Shown here piece after piece: positions 49,957 to 58,900 of a stretch of 64,000 nt of DNA. The position numbers and the translations under genes are program-made. Source of the DNA: Streptomyces klenkii (GTDB lineage: Bacteria > Actinomycetota > Actinomycetes > Streptomycetales > Streptomycetaceae); assembly GCF_003626645.1 (NCBI RefSeq), contig NZ_RBAM01000008.1, forward strand, positions 1 to 64,000, given 5' to 3'. Below the pieces are notes generated by a model that did no database searches, was not told the origin of the DNA, and saw only the letters and a list, made by a program, of their open reading frames with translations. The first letter of the stretch is position 1, and each line of letters starts with the position of its first letter.

Positions 49957-51273
49957 CTAACCCGCACCCGGCCCACGGATCCCAGCCACGGCCGGCTCCG
50001 GCTCCCCCTTCGAGGGTGCGTTCTTCGTCAGGCTCAGCACGAGGAAGGCGAGGACGGCGGAAACGGTCATGCCGGCGAACATGGGAACCGCGGTGTGCGT
50101 GCCCCCGAGGCCCACGAGCGGGGCGGCGATGGCGCTCAGGATGCTTTGTACGGTGCCCAGGAGGGCGGAGCCGGTTCCGGCGGCATGCGGGACGCGCTCA
50201 AAGGCGAGGGCGGCCGCGTTGATGGTGACCAGGCTGATGCCGACGAAGGCGAGGTACAGAAGGGTCAGCACCAGCGGCAGGGCCAGCTGGTCGGCCAGGG
50301 CAACGGCGCACAGGGCGACCGAGCCGGCGAGCATCACCCAAAGGCCGGTGCGCAGCAGCCCCTTGGGGGTGAAGCGGCCCACAAGCCGGGTGATGACGAG
50401 GCCGGAAACGACACTGACGGCGCCGACGGAGGCGAACACGGCGGACGTCTGGCCGACGCTCAGCCCGAGCAGGTTCTGGAAGAGGAAGGACGCTCCGCCC
50501 AGGTAGCAGAAGAGCACGGCCAAGGCCATGCCGAAGCAGAGCGTGTACCCCATGTAGGGGCGATTGGTCAGGACATCGCGTACTGACCGGACCGTCGCCC
50601 GGACACCGCCGGTCTGCCGCCGCTCGCGCGGCAGCGTCTCGGGTACGGCAAAGGCCGCGGCGACCAGGGCGAGCAGGGTGATGGCGGCCAAGACCCAGAA
50701 CACCGCACGCCAGCCGGCGGCCTCGATCACGACGCCGCCCAGGACCGGGGCGATCGCCGGGGCGACGCCGAGCAGCGACATCATCACGCCCAGCAACTTG
50801 GCCGCCTTCTCGCCGACGGCGTAGTCGGAGATCACGGCGCGGCCGATCACGACGCCGGCGGCGCCGGTGAAGCCTTGCAGGAAGCGCAGGGCGACCAGCA
50901 GGCCGAGCGAGGGTGTGAGCGCGCACAGAGCGGTGGTGACGACGCAGGCGGCCGAGCCCACCAGGATCGGCATGCGCCGCCCGAACCGGTCCGAAAGCGG
51001 CCCGAGGATCAGCTGGCCGATGCCCATGCCGATCAGGAACGTGGTGAGCGTGAGCTGGACACCGGAGGCATCAGCGCCCAGGTCCCCCGTCATCTGTGGG
51101 AAGGCTGGCAAATACATGTCCGTGGCCAGGGGCGTCACGAACGAGAGCAGCACAAGGGCCGCCGTCATCACAGGCATGGGGAAAAACTCCGACGAAGAAC
51201 GTGCACGCAGCGGGCGACGCACGTCAACAGCCGGGGCTGCGCTGTCCTTGGGCGGTTGATCCTCGTTTGTCAC
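49957..51273 (-). CDS. Bcr/CflA-family multidrug efflux transporter (MFS)
   Basis: 438 residues, twelve membrane segments. Family marks are ATDMYLPAFPQMTGDLGAD, GMGIGQLILGPLSDRFGRRMPILVG (MFS motif A) and RFLQGFTGAAGVVIGRAVISDY (motif C region). Relatives export bicyclomycin, chloramphenicol or sulfonamides; the natural substrate here is unknown. GTG start at 51273. It stands alone between two non-related units. Confidence 0.92.
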   Translation of the reverse strand: MTNEDQPPKDSAAPAVDVRRPLRARSSSEFFPMPVMTAALVLLSFVTPLATDMYLPAFPQMTGDLGADASGVQLTLTTFLIGMGIGQLILGPLSDRFGRRMPILVGSAACVVTTALCALTPSLGLLVALRFLQGFTGAAGVVIGRAVISDYAVGEKAAKLLGVMMSLLGVAPAIAPVLGGVVIEAAGWRAVFWVLAAITLLALVAAAFAVPETLPRERRQTGGVRATVRSVRDVLTNRPYMGYTLCFGMALAVLFCYLGGASFLFQNLLGLSVGQTSAVFASVGAVSVVSGLVITRLVGRFTPKGLLRTGLWVMLAGSVALCAVALADQLALPLVLTLLYLAFVGISLVTINAAALAFERVPHAAGTGSALLGTVQSILSAIAAPLVGLGGTHTAVPMFAGMTVSAVLAFLVLSLTKNAPSKGEPEPAVAGIRGPGAG

Positions 51274-51405
51274 CTGGCCACGACCGTATGAGGCGGAGAC
51301 GGGACTCCGCGTCGGTCCAGAGCCCTGACCGCCATCTCCGATGGCCCTACGACAAGGGGACAGAGGGATAGGCCAAGGGTCCTCCGTCCTTGGTCCCCCG
51401 CTACG

Positions 51406-51579
51406 TCACGCCTTGAGCGTGCGTATCAGTGCGCCGAGGGCGGGCGGGGTAGTCCGCACCACGGTGCGGGGCGCGTCACTCTCGCGAAGCACGACCGCGT
51501 CACCGATCACGGCGACCTCCACGCAGTCGTTGCCGTCCCCGTTCCCCGAGTACGTGGACTTCTGCCAGACCTCACCCAC
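51406..51579 (-). CDS. DUF397 protein (57 residues)
   Basis: A short gene with the DUF397 pattern: VWQKSTYSGNGDGNDCVEVAVIG, then VVLRESDAPRTVVRTTPPALGALIRTLK. The GTG at 51579 lies 8 nt inside the end of the neighbouring DUF397 gene and has GGAG upstream. DUF397 proteins accompany Scr1/WhiJ-type HTH regulators and are thought to modulate them. Together with the next two genes it forms one operon. Confidence 0.85.
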   Translation of the reverse strand: MGEVWQKSTYSGNGDGNDCVEVAVIGDAVVLRESDAPRTVVRTTPPALGALIRTLKA

Positions 51580-51763
51580 GACTCTCTCCCGTCTTGAGCC
51601 TACGTATAAGCACGGCGAACGCTTCCGGTGAAGCCGCTATCGATCTACTGGGTTCATCGCTTTCGCGAATCATCACGACGTTCAACAGCCCTGCTACCTC
51701 GACGCAGTCATTACCTGGACCGTTGCCAGAGAAAGAGGACTTCTGCCACTTCGCTTGGCCCAT
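51572..51763 (-). CDS. DUF397 protein (63 residues)
   Basis: Second DUF397 copy: AKWQKSSFSGNGPGNDCVEVAGLLNVVMIRESDEPSRSI, about half identical to its neighbour, so a tandem duplication is likely. The ATG at 51763 has GAGGGG 6 nt upstream and lies 10 nt after the HTH gene stop. The longer in-frame start at 51790 would overlap that gene. Confidence 0.87.
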   Translation of the reverse strand: MGQAKWQKSSFSGNGPGNDCVEVAGLLNVVMIRESDEPSRSIAASPEAFAVLIRRLKTGESRG

Positions 51764-51773
51764 GCCTGACCCC

Positions 51774-52622
51774 TCAGAGTTCGCGCGCAAGGCGATGAAT
51801 CAGGTCCCGCGCTTCGCTGACCGTCAGGGCCGCACGCTCGACCGTTCGCCAGCGGTCCCTGTACTGGGCAAGTTGCTCCTTGGTGTCCAGGAGGACGCTG
51901 CCATGTACGTGATCGACTTGAACAGTGTCCAACTGCGGCACGGGGCCGGTTGCATAGAGCATCGAGTAGCCCATTCCCGCGAAACCCTCAGCGGAAAACG
52001 GAACAACGCGGATGGTTACACCAGAGCACTCGGACCACTCCAAGAGGGCACCCAGCTGTTCCCTGATGACCTCCCGGCCACCGACCAGCACGCGCAGTGC
52101 TGCCTCATGGATGATTGCCGAGTACGGCTTCGGATCGCTGCGCTCCAGAACCACACGACGGTGACGGCGGAATTCCACTTCGGCATCGAGGTCTGACGGC
52201 ATGGCGTAAGGGCTCAGGTAACTGAACAGGGCACGTGTGTACGCACTTGTCTGCAACAGCCCGGGAACATGCACGGTTTGCAGTCCCTGGATGCTTGTCG
52301 CATACCACTCCAGCGCGGCAAGGTCCAGGGCCTCGGGCACCATCACGTCCCGGTACCCTTCCCACCACTCGGGGCCACGACGTCCCGTCATTGCCGCCAA
52401 CGCGTCTACGTATGCCGTGTCATCACAGCCGTACTGCGATGCGAGTACGCGCAAGCGTTCTTTACCGACGCCGAGGCGCGCCGTCTCCATGTGACTCATC
52501 TGCATGGGACTCACCCCCAGCAGGCGCGCAGCCTCGCTGGCTTTCATGCCTGCGCGCTCCCGCATCCGGCGCAGCTCCGCACCCAAGCGGACTTGCCGGG
52601 CCGTCGGGTTGTTCCTGGGCAT
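51774..52622 (-). CDS. XRE-family HTH regulator, Scr1/WhiJ type
   Basis: 282 residues. The N-terminal HTH (RRMRERAGMKASEAARLLGVSPMQMSHMETARLGVGKERL) is followed by the long Scr1-associated domain with EALDLAALEWYATSIQGLQTVHVPGLLQT and PYSAIIHEAALRVLVGG. In Streptomyces, such proteins with DUF397 and HATPase partners form abaA/whiJ-type clusters affecting development and antibiotic production. ATG at 52622 follows GGGAGAG. Confidence 0.9.
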   Translation of the reverse strand: MPRNNPTARQVRLGAELRRMRERAGMKASEAARLLGVSPMQMSHMETARLGVGKERLRVLASQYGCDDTAYVDALAAMTGRRGPEWWEGYRDVMVPEALDLAALEWYATSIQGLQTVHVPGLLQTSAYTRALFSYLSPYAMPSDLDAEVEFRRHRRVVLERSDPKPYSAIIHEAALRVLVGGREVIREQLGALLEWSECSGVTIRVVPFSAEGFAGMGYSMLYATGPVPQLDTVQVDHVHGSVLLDTKEQLAQYRDRWRTVERAALTVSEARDLIHRLAREL

Positions 52623-52868
52623 GCGCCAACTCTCCCTGCTCTGCGGCATCAACGATCGTCACGATGCCATGGCACACCCCTATGGGCGAACTCCACCGAG
52701 TCGCTTGCACGGTGCTACCTAGCACCCTACGTTGAATGTCGCGCAGCTCACACCGTGAGCTCACCGCCCACCCGGAAGCGCACCGCACCGCCCTGCCCCC
52801 ACGCAACGGCGGTCCACGGCAATGACACCGGGCGCAAGGCCACTTCACCCCACCCCGCCGGAGGCGAC

Positions 52869-53387
52869 ATGCTCCTGCCTGCACCGAAGCTTGACTACCT
52901 GCCCGCTCCCGAGATCGAGCCGTTCGAATATCGGTTGCGCGTGCCGAACGACGCCCGCGCCGTGCCGATCGCGCGCGGCACCGTCCGGGCTGTTCTCACC
53001 GCCCACGGCCTGGGCGAACTGCTCCCCCGTGCCGAACTGTTGGCGTCGGAGCTGCTGACCAACGCGATCGTGCATACCGTAGACGACGCCGAGCTCTGCA
53101 TCTCCTGGTCGCAGTGGGACGTGCTCAGGCTGACCGCATGTGACACCGACGATCTCCCACTGTCGCCGCACCCGGATCCTCACCCCCACCCCTACGCCGT
53201 CAACGGCCGTGGCCTGACCCTTCTCCGTTCACTCGCCGACAACTGGGGGCACTACTCAGAGCCCCACGGCTTCACCTGTGGCGCCACCAAGGCCGTCTGG
53301 TGTTCCCTCACCCGAAGCGGACGGGCCGACACCCCCCGGCCACCGCTCGAACCACCGCTCGGCCGCCTCCAGTTGGGCCGCGAGTGA
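52869..53387 (+). CDS. HATPase (anti-sigma-like) ATP-binding protein
   Basis: 172 residues of the RsbW/HATPase_c_2 type. ATP-site motifs are LLASELLTNAIVHT (N-box), LRLTACDTDD (degenerate G1) and NGRGLTLLRSLADNWG (G2). It is divergent from the Scr1 regulator, the usual third member of abaA/whiJ-type clusters. ATG at 52869 has GGAGG nearby. The last 132 nt overlap the convergent amidase gene antisense. Confidence 0.88.
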   Translation: MLLPAPKLDYLPAPEIEPFEYRLRVPNDARAVPIARGTVRAVLTAHGLGELLPRAELLASELLTNAIVHTVDDAELCISWSQWDVLRLTACDTDDLPLSPHPDPHPHPYAVNGRGLTLLRSLADNWGHYSEPHGFTCGATKAVWCSLTRSGRADTPRPPLEPPLGRLQLGRE

Positions 53388-54752
53388 GATGAGCCGCGGC
53401 TCGCTGCCCGCCGGGCCGAGGAACTGTGCGCCCAAGGGAAGGCCGGTGGTCGTGAAGCCGGCCGGGACGCTCATGCCCGGCCAGCCGAGGACGTTCCAGG
53501 GCCAGGAGTACGGGCAGGCGGAGATCATCGTCGCGTCCGTGCGGCTGCTGGAGAGGCCGGTCAGGTCTCCGATCCGGAGGGGCGGGACGGCTGTGGTCGG
53601 GGTCAGGACGACGTCGAAGCGGTCGAAGATCTCCCCCACGCGCCGCCGCAGCGGCTCCTCCGCGGCGCGGGCCACGCGCAGGATGCCCCCGCCGAGGAGC
53701 AGCCCGCCGCGGGCGTTGACCTTTGTGCGGGCGTCCAGCAGGGCGGGGTCGGGTACGCGCCCGGCCCACTCCCGTACGCCGGACATGGAGCGCGGTACGA
53801 AGGTGAGCCCGATCAGCCCGTAGCGCGGCTCTTCCTCGACGACTTCGTGCCCGAGGGCCGCCAGCCGTTCGGCGATGCGGACGGTGGCGGCCCGGGCCTC
53901 GGGGTCGAGCCGCTGGCGGGCGGCGGCGAAGGCGGGGCGCAGGGAGAGCGCGATGCGCAGCCGTCCGGGGTCGCGGTGGGCGGCGCTGAGGACGTCCACG
54001 GGGCGCGGCCGGTGGAGGTCACCGGCGTGGCTGCCGCTCGCGGCGTGGAGCAGGAGCGCGGCGTCGGCGACGGTACGGGCGAGGGGGCCGTGGCAGGTGA
54101 TGCCGCGGAAGGATTCCGGTTCGGGCCAGGTGGAGATGCGTCCGCGTTGCGGTTTGATGCCGACCAGGTGCGTCCAGGCGGCGGGGATCCGTAACGAACC
54201 GGCGCCGTCCGAGCCGAGGGCGGCCGGTACGAGGCCCGCGGCGACGGCTGCGGCGGCGCCGCCCGAGGAGCCGCCGGGCGTGTGCTCCGTGCTCCAGGGG
54301 TTGCGGGTCGCGCCGAAGGCGGGGCCTTCCGTGACGGGCCACTGGCCGAGCTCCGGCGTGTTCGTCTTGCCGACGATGACGGCGCCGGCGGCGCGGAGGC
54401 GCCGTACGGCCTCGCTGTCGGCGGATTTCGGCGGGAAATCGCCTGCGCAGCCGAAGGCGGTGGGCTCGCCGGCGACGTCGATGTCGTCCTTGACCGCCAC
54501 CGGGACCCCGAGGAGGGGCAGCCGCGGTCCGGCCTCGCCCGCCGCGAGCCGCCGGTCCGCCGCGTCGGCCTCGGCGAGGGCGGCCTCGGCCCGTACGCGG
54601 CGGAAGGCGTTGAGCGTGGGCCGGGTCTCGGCGATACGGGCCAGCGAGCGTTCGACGAGCGCGCGGGACGAGACGTCGCCCGCGGCCAGGGCCCGCACCT
54701 GCGCGGTCAGCCCACTGCCCGTCAGGTGAATTAAGTCCGTGGTGTCTTCCAT
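53256..54752 (-). CDS. Amidase-signature family amidase
   Basis: 498 residues. The Ser-cisSer-Lys triad is visible: Lys in PVAVKDDIDVAG, cis-Ser and nucleophile region in HTPGGSSGGAAAAVAAG and ALGSDGAGSLRIPAAW. Amidases of this group hydrolyse aliphatic or aryl amides, or act in Glu-tRNA amidation relatives, but this is a stand-alone enzyme. ATG at 54752 follows GGGAGGGA. The C-terminal tail after the domain overlaps the HATPase gene by 132 nt. Confidence 0.92.
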   Translation of the reverse strand: MEDTTDLIHLTGSGLTAQVRALAAGDVSSRALVERSLARIAETRPTLNAFRRVRAEAALAEADAADRRLAAGEAGPRLPLLGVPVAVKDDIDVAGEPTAFGCAGDFPPKSADSEAVRRLRAAGAVIVGKTNTPELGQWPVTEGPAFGATRNPWSTEHTPGGSSGGAAAAVAAGLVPAALGSDGAGSLRIPAAWTHLVGIKPQRGRISTWPEPESFRGITCHGPLARTVADAALLLHAASGSHAGDLHRPRPVDVLSAAHRDPGRLRIALSLRPAFAAARQRLDPEARAATVRIAERLAALGHEVVEEEPRYGLIGLTFVPRSMSGVREWAGRVPDPALLDARTKVNARGGLLLGGGILRVARAAEEPLRRRVGEIFDRFDVVLTPTTAVPPLRIGDLTGLSSSRTDATMISACPYSWPWNVLGWPGMSVPAGFTTTGLPLGAQFLGPAGSEPRLISLAAQLEAAERWFERWPGGVGPSASGEGTPDGLGGATGEAVGL

Positions 54753-54851
54753 CGGGTCCCTCCCCCGTGGTTCGAAGCCCTTCGCTCCGAATACCGTGAG
54801 TGCACCTCTGGCCTCATTTTGTACCCTCCCTCTGGCTTGGGGAGGCGAGAG

Positions 54852-55286
54852 TTGACGTCATCGACCGCATTGACGGACGAAATCCGCGCACTGTACGCGG
54901 AGGAGGGGCGGCCGGCCGCGCTGGTCGGCCGGTTCCGGCGGACGGCGGTGCTGGTGCCGTCGGACCGTCAGGACAGGCTGTGGTCCGCCGAGTACGGCGG
55001 AATCCGGTGGATCCACGCGTTCACGGACGAGGCGTCGCTCGGGCGGTTCGCGCTGGCGCAGGGGGCGGACGGGACGTCCGACTGGACGTACCGCACCGTG
55101 CTGGGCGCGCGGCTGCTGGACGTGGTCGTGCCGGCGGTCGGCGTACCGGCGGGCGTCGCGCTCGATGTCGGCAGCCCGGAGCCCGTGCTGTTCCCGCCGG
55201 TCGTCGGGATCGTGCCGGACGCGTACGCGATCGACGCTGACGTCCTCGCCGCTGACGTCCTCAACGTCGAAGGCGGGACCGCGTGA
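54852..55286 (+). CDS. SseB-like N-terminal domain protein
   Basis: 144 residues with the SseB/enhanced-serine-sensitivity pattern: LYAEEGRPAALVGRFRRTAVLVP, IRWIHAFTDEASLGRFA, LDVVVPAVGVPAGVALDVGSPEPVLFPP. Such proteins precede type VII-exported toxins in Streptomyces. The start is a TTG at 54852, chosen since GGAGG ends 6 nt before it. Its stop overlaps the next gene GTG by 4 nt. Confidence 0.85.
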   Translation: MTSSTALTDEIRALYAEEGRPAALVGRFRRTAVLVPSDRQDRLWSAEYGGIRWIHAFTDEASLGRFALAQGADGTSDWTYRTVLGARLLDVVVPAVGVPAGVALDVGSPEPVLFPPVVGIVPDAYAIDADVLAADVLNVEGGTA

Positions 55287-55918
55287 CCGACCCCAACCTC
55301 GCGGCGGACGCCGCCGCCCTCGGCAACATCGCCAAGGGCATCAACGAGGCCATAGGCGAGCTGAAGTCCCTCGGCACGCCCGGCGAGGCGGCCGTGGGCC
55401 GCGGCTTCGACGAGCTCGCGCTCAGTGGCGTGGAACTGGGCCACGAGGGGCTGGCCGGGGCCTTCAAGACGTTCTGCAACCGGTGGGACTGGGGTGTCCG
55501 TGCCCTGGTCCAGGACGGCAGCCAGTTCGCCGAACGGGTCGGCCTCGCCGCGGGCTACTACCACGAGCAGGACGTGTACATCCGGGACTCGTTCAAGGTG
55601 GGCGTGAACGCCGCCATGGGCAACCCGCACCTCCTCGAAGAGGACGTCGAGAAGAAGTCCATGCGCGAGATCCTCGCCGACAACCCCATCAACGACTTCC
55701 GCAACCCGGACTACAGCGCCGAGTCCTTCCGCAAGGCCGGCGAGAACAGCAGCCAGGTCTGGGCGAACACCCTCCGCGACGCCTCCACCGGCGCGGCCAA
55801 CGGCTTCGGCAAGGGGCCGCTCGGCCGGCAGGGCACGGACGCGGCGAACAAGCTGGCCGACAAGCTGGACGGCGGCCGGACCCCGCAGTCCGGTGGCGAG
55901 CCCGGGGCGGGTGGCTGA
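55283..55918 (+). CDS. Small alpha-helical protein linked to the RHS toxin
   Basis: 211 residues, mostly helical. AADAAALGNIAKGINEAIGELKSLG and WGVRALVQDGSQFAERVGLAAGYY suggest a WXG100/LXG-like four-helix fold, without a clear WXG motif. It lies between the SseB-like protein and the RHS toxin with overlaps on both sides (GTGA and TGATG). A chaperone or secretion partner for the toxin N-terminal domain is inferred. Confidence 0.8.
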   Translation: MTDPNLAADAAALGNIAKGINEAIGELKSLGTPGEAAVGRGFDELALSGVELGHEGLAGAFKTFCNRWDWGVRALVQDGSQFAERVGLAAGYYHEQDVYIRDSFKVGVNAAMGNPHLLEEDVEKKSMREILADNPINDFRNPDYSAESFRKAGENSSQVWANTLRDASTGAANGFGKGPLGRQGTDAANKLADKLDGGRTPQSGGEPGAGG

Positions 55919-58900
55919 TGGGGCTCTGGGACCCGGTCGACGCCATCGGCGAGCTCGCCGAGAAGGGCGTCCACAAGGTCGAGAAGAAGGCCGGCGAAGC
56001 CGTCGAGTGGGGCGCCGGCAAGGCCGCCAAGGCCCTCGACAAGATCGGCGCGCACGACGAGGCGCTCGCCGTCAAGTACCTGGGTGACCGGACGGCCTCG
56101 GATCTCGGCGCCGAGATCAAGGAGGAGCAGCTCGGCCGGACCGAGAACCCGCTCGCCCTGATCCACGGCGAACCCTGGGGCATCGAGGCCGCCGCCAAGC
56201 ACCTCCACGCCTTCCACAAGGCCTTCAACACCGCTCACTCCGGCCTCCAGAGGGTCCGCTCCGGGGAGTGGAAGGGCGAGGGCGCGAAGGGCTTCGACAC
56301 TCACTTCGCGCCGGAGCCGAAGAAGTGGGCGCAGGCCGCCGACGCCTGCGACAACGCCGCGAAGGCGCTCTCGTCGTACGCGCACACCGTCCGCTGGGCG
56401 CAGAAGCAGGCGCTGGAGGCGATCCGCCTCTACAAGCAGGGCACGAAGGCCACGAAGAAGGCCGCCGACGCCTACAACGACAAGGTCGACGCGTACAACG
56501 CGAAGGTGAAGGAGGGCAAGGACCCGGGCGAGCGGCCGGGAGAGTTCCACGACCCCGGTGCCGCCGACGTCAAGGAGGCCCACCGCATCCTGAACGAGGC
56601 CCGCAAGCAGCGCAACACGGCTGCGGGCGAGGCCAAGGCGAAGATCGACAAGGCGGTGGAGGCGGCGCCGAAGGAGCCGGCCTTCCACACCCGCATGAAG
56701 GGCGACGCCCAGGACTTCGCCCAGGGCGCGCAGGTCGAGCTGCTCCACTTCGGCGGCGGTGTCTTCCGGGCCGGTACGGACCTGGTGAAGTTCGGCCGCA
56801 GCATGAACCCGCTGGACCCGTACAACGTCACCCACCCCGCGGAGTACCTCAACGGCGTCAGCAACACCGCGGCCGGTCTCGTCTCCCTCGCGTCCCACCC
56901 GGAGCGCATTCCGGGCGCGCTGCTCGGCCCCGGCTGGGGCTCTGATCCGTCCGAGGCCGGAGGACGCCTCCTCGGCAACTTCCTCCTCTCCCTGCCCAGC
57001 GGCGGGGCGGCGGGAGCGGGGGCGCGGTTCGGGGCGGGGGCGGCGCGCGAGGGGGCGGAGATCGGCGCGCAGTCGGCTGCGCGGGCCGGGGCGAAGGCCG
57101 GGTCAAAGGCCGGATCGAAGGCCGGGGAGGAGGGCGCCGAGGGTGCGGCCCGCCAAGGGACCAAGCAGCATCCGCACGAGCCGAACACCGACCCCGGCAA
57201 GGTGGAGGTCTGCGAGACGGACCCCGTGGACATCGCGACGGGCCGCATGTTCCTGCCGCAGACGGACGTCACCCTCCCCGGCGCACTCCCTCTCGTCTTC
57301 TCCCGTCACCTGAAGTCCGGCTACAGCTGTGGCCGATGGTTCGGCCCGTCGTGGGCGAGCACCGTGGACCAGCGCCTGGAGATCGACGACGAAGGCGTGA
57401 TCTTCGTCGACGAGCACGGGCGGCTGCTGGAGTACCCGCACCCGGTGCCGGGCGTGCCCACGCTGCCGGCGAAGGGGCCGCGGTGGCCGCTGGCGATCGA
57501 GCGGGACGGCACGTACGCCGTCACCGAACCGGGCACGGGCCTGACACGGCACTTCGCTCCTCAGGAAGACGGCCGTGAGGCCCTCCTGCACCAGCTGACC
57601 GACCGCAACGGCCACTGGATCACGTACGAGTACGACGCCGACGGCACGCCGACCGCGCTCGCCCACTCCGGCGGCTATCGCCTCCGCGTCACCACGGACA
57701 CGGAGGCGGGACGCATCACCGCCCTGCACCTGGCGGACGAGACGGAACTGATCCGCTACGGCTACGACGAGGCCGGGCGTCTTACGGAGGTCTTCAACTC
57801 CTCGGGGCAGCCGCTGCGTTTCGGCTACGACGAGCGCGGCCGGATGACCTCGTGGACGGACCGGAACGGCACGCGCTACGCGTACACGTACGACGACGAG
57901 GACCGCTGCGTCTTCCAGTCGGGGACCGAGGGGCACATGCGCTCCTCACTCGCCTACGGGGAGCCGGACCCGGACACCGGCCTGCGCGTCACCAAGGTGA
58001 CCAATTCGCTGGGGCACACCACCGCCTTCACCATCAACAGGCGCTCACAGATCACCGCCCGGACAGATCCGGACGGGGCCACGACGCTGTCGACGTGGGA
58101 CCGCCACGACCGGCTCCTCTCGCGCACGGATCCGCTGGGCGCGAGGACGGAGTTCCGGTACGACGCCGCGGGGCGCCTGACGGAGGTGTTCCGCCCCGAC
58201 GGGCGCCGGCTGTCGGCCACGTACAACGACCTGGGTCTGCCGGAGACGACGGTGGGCCCGGACGGGGCGTCCTGGCGTTACGGATACGACGAGTCGGGCA
58301 ACCGGACGTCGGCGGTCGACCCTTCCGGCGCGGAAACCCTCTACGGCCACGACGCCCTGGGGCACCCGGCGACGGTGACGGACGCCCTGGGCGGCATCAC
58401 GCGCATCACCTGCAACGGGGCGGGTCTCCCGGTCGAGATCACCGACCCGCTCGGCGCCGTCACCAGCTACCGCCGGGACTCCTTCGGCCGTGTGACGACC
58501 GTCATCGATCCGCTCGGTTCCACGACCCGTCTGACGTGGACGGTGGAGGGCCGGCTCGCACGGCGCATCGCCGCGGACGGCGCCGAGGAACAGTGGTCGT
58601 ACGACGGCGAGGGCAACTGCACGACGTACACGGACGCCCTCGGCGGCGTCACGCGCTACGAGTACGGGCCCTTCGACCTCCTGACGGCGCGGACGGGCCC
58701 GGACGGCGTACGGCACGAGTTCACGCACAACACCCGCCTCCAGCTCACCCGCGTCACCAACCCGCAGGGCCTGACCTGGGACTACACGTACGATCCGGTC
58801 GGCCGCCCGGCCGCCGAGACCGACTTCGACGGCCGGACGCTGACGTACGCGCACGACGCCGCGGGCCGGCTCGTGTCCCGTACGAACGGGCTCGGCGAGA

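Noticed and set aside
49571..49960. Plus-strand 129-codon frame in the 49.5-49.9 kb spacer
   Set aside because: No family pattern, no ribosome site, Pro/Arg/Thr composition typical of non-coding GC-rich DNA.
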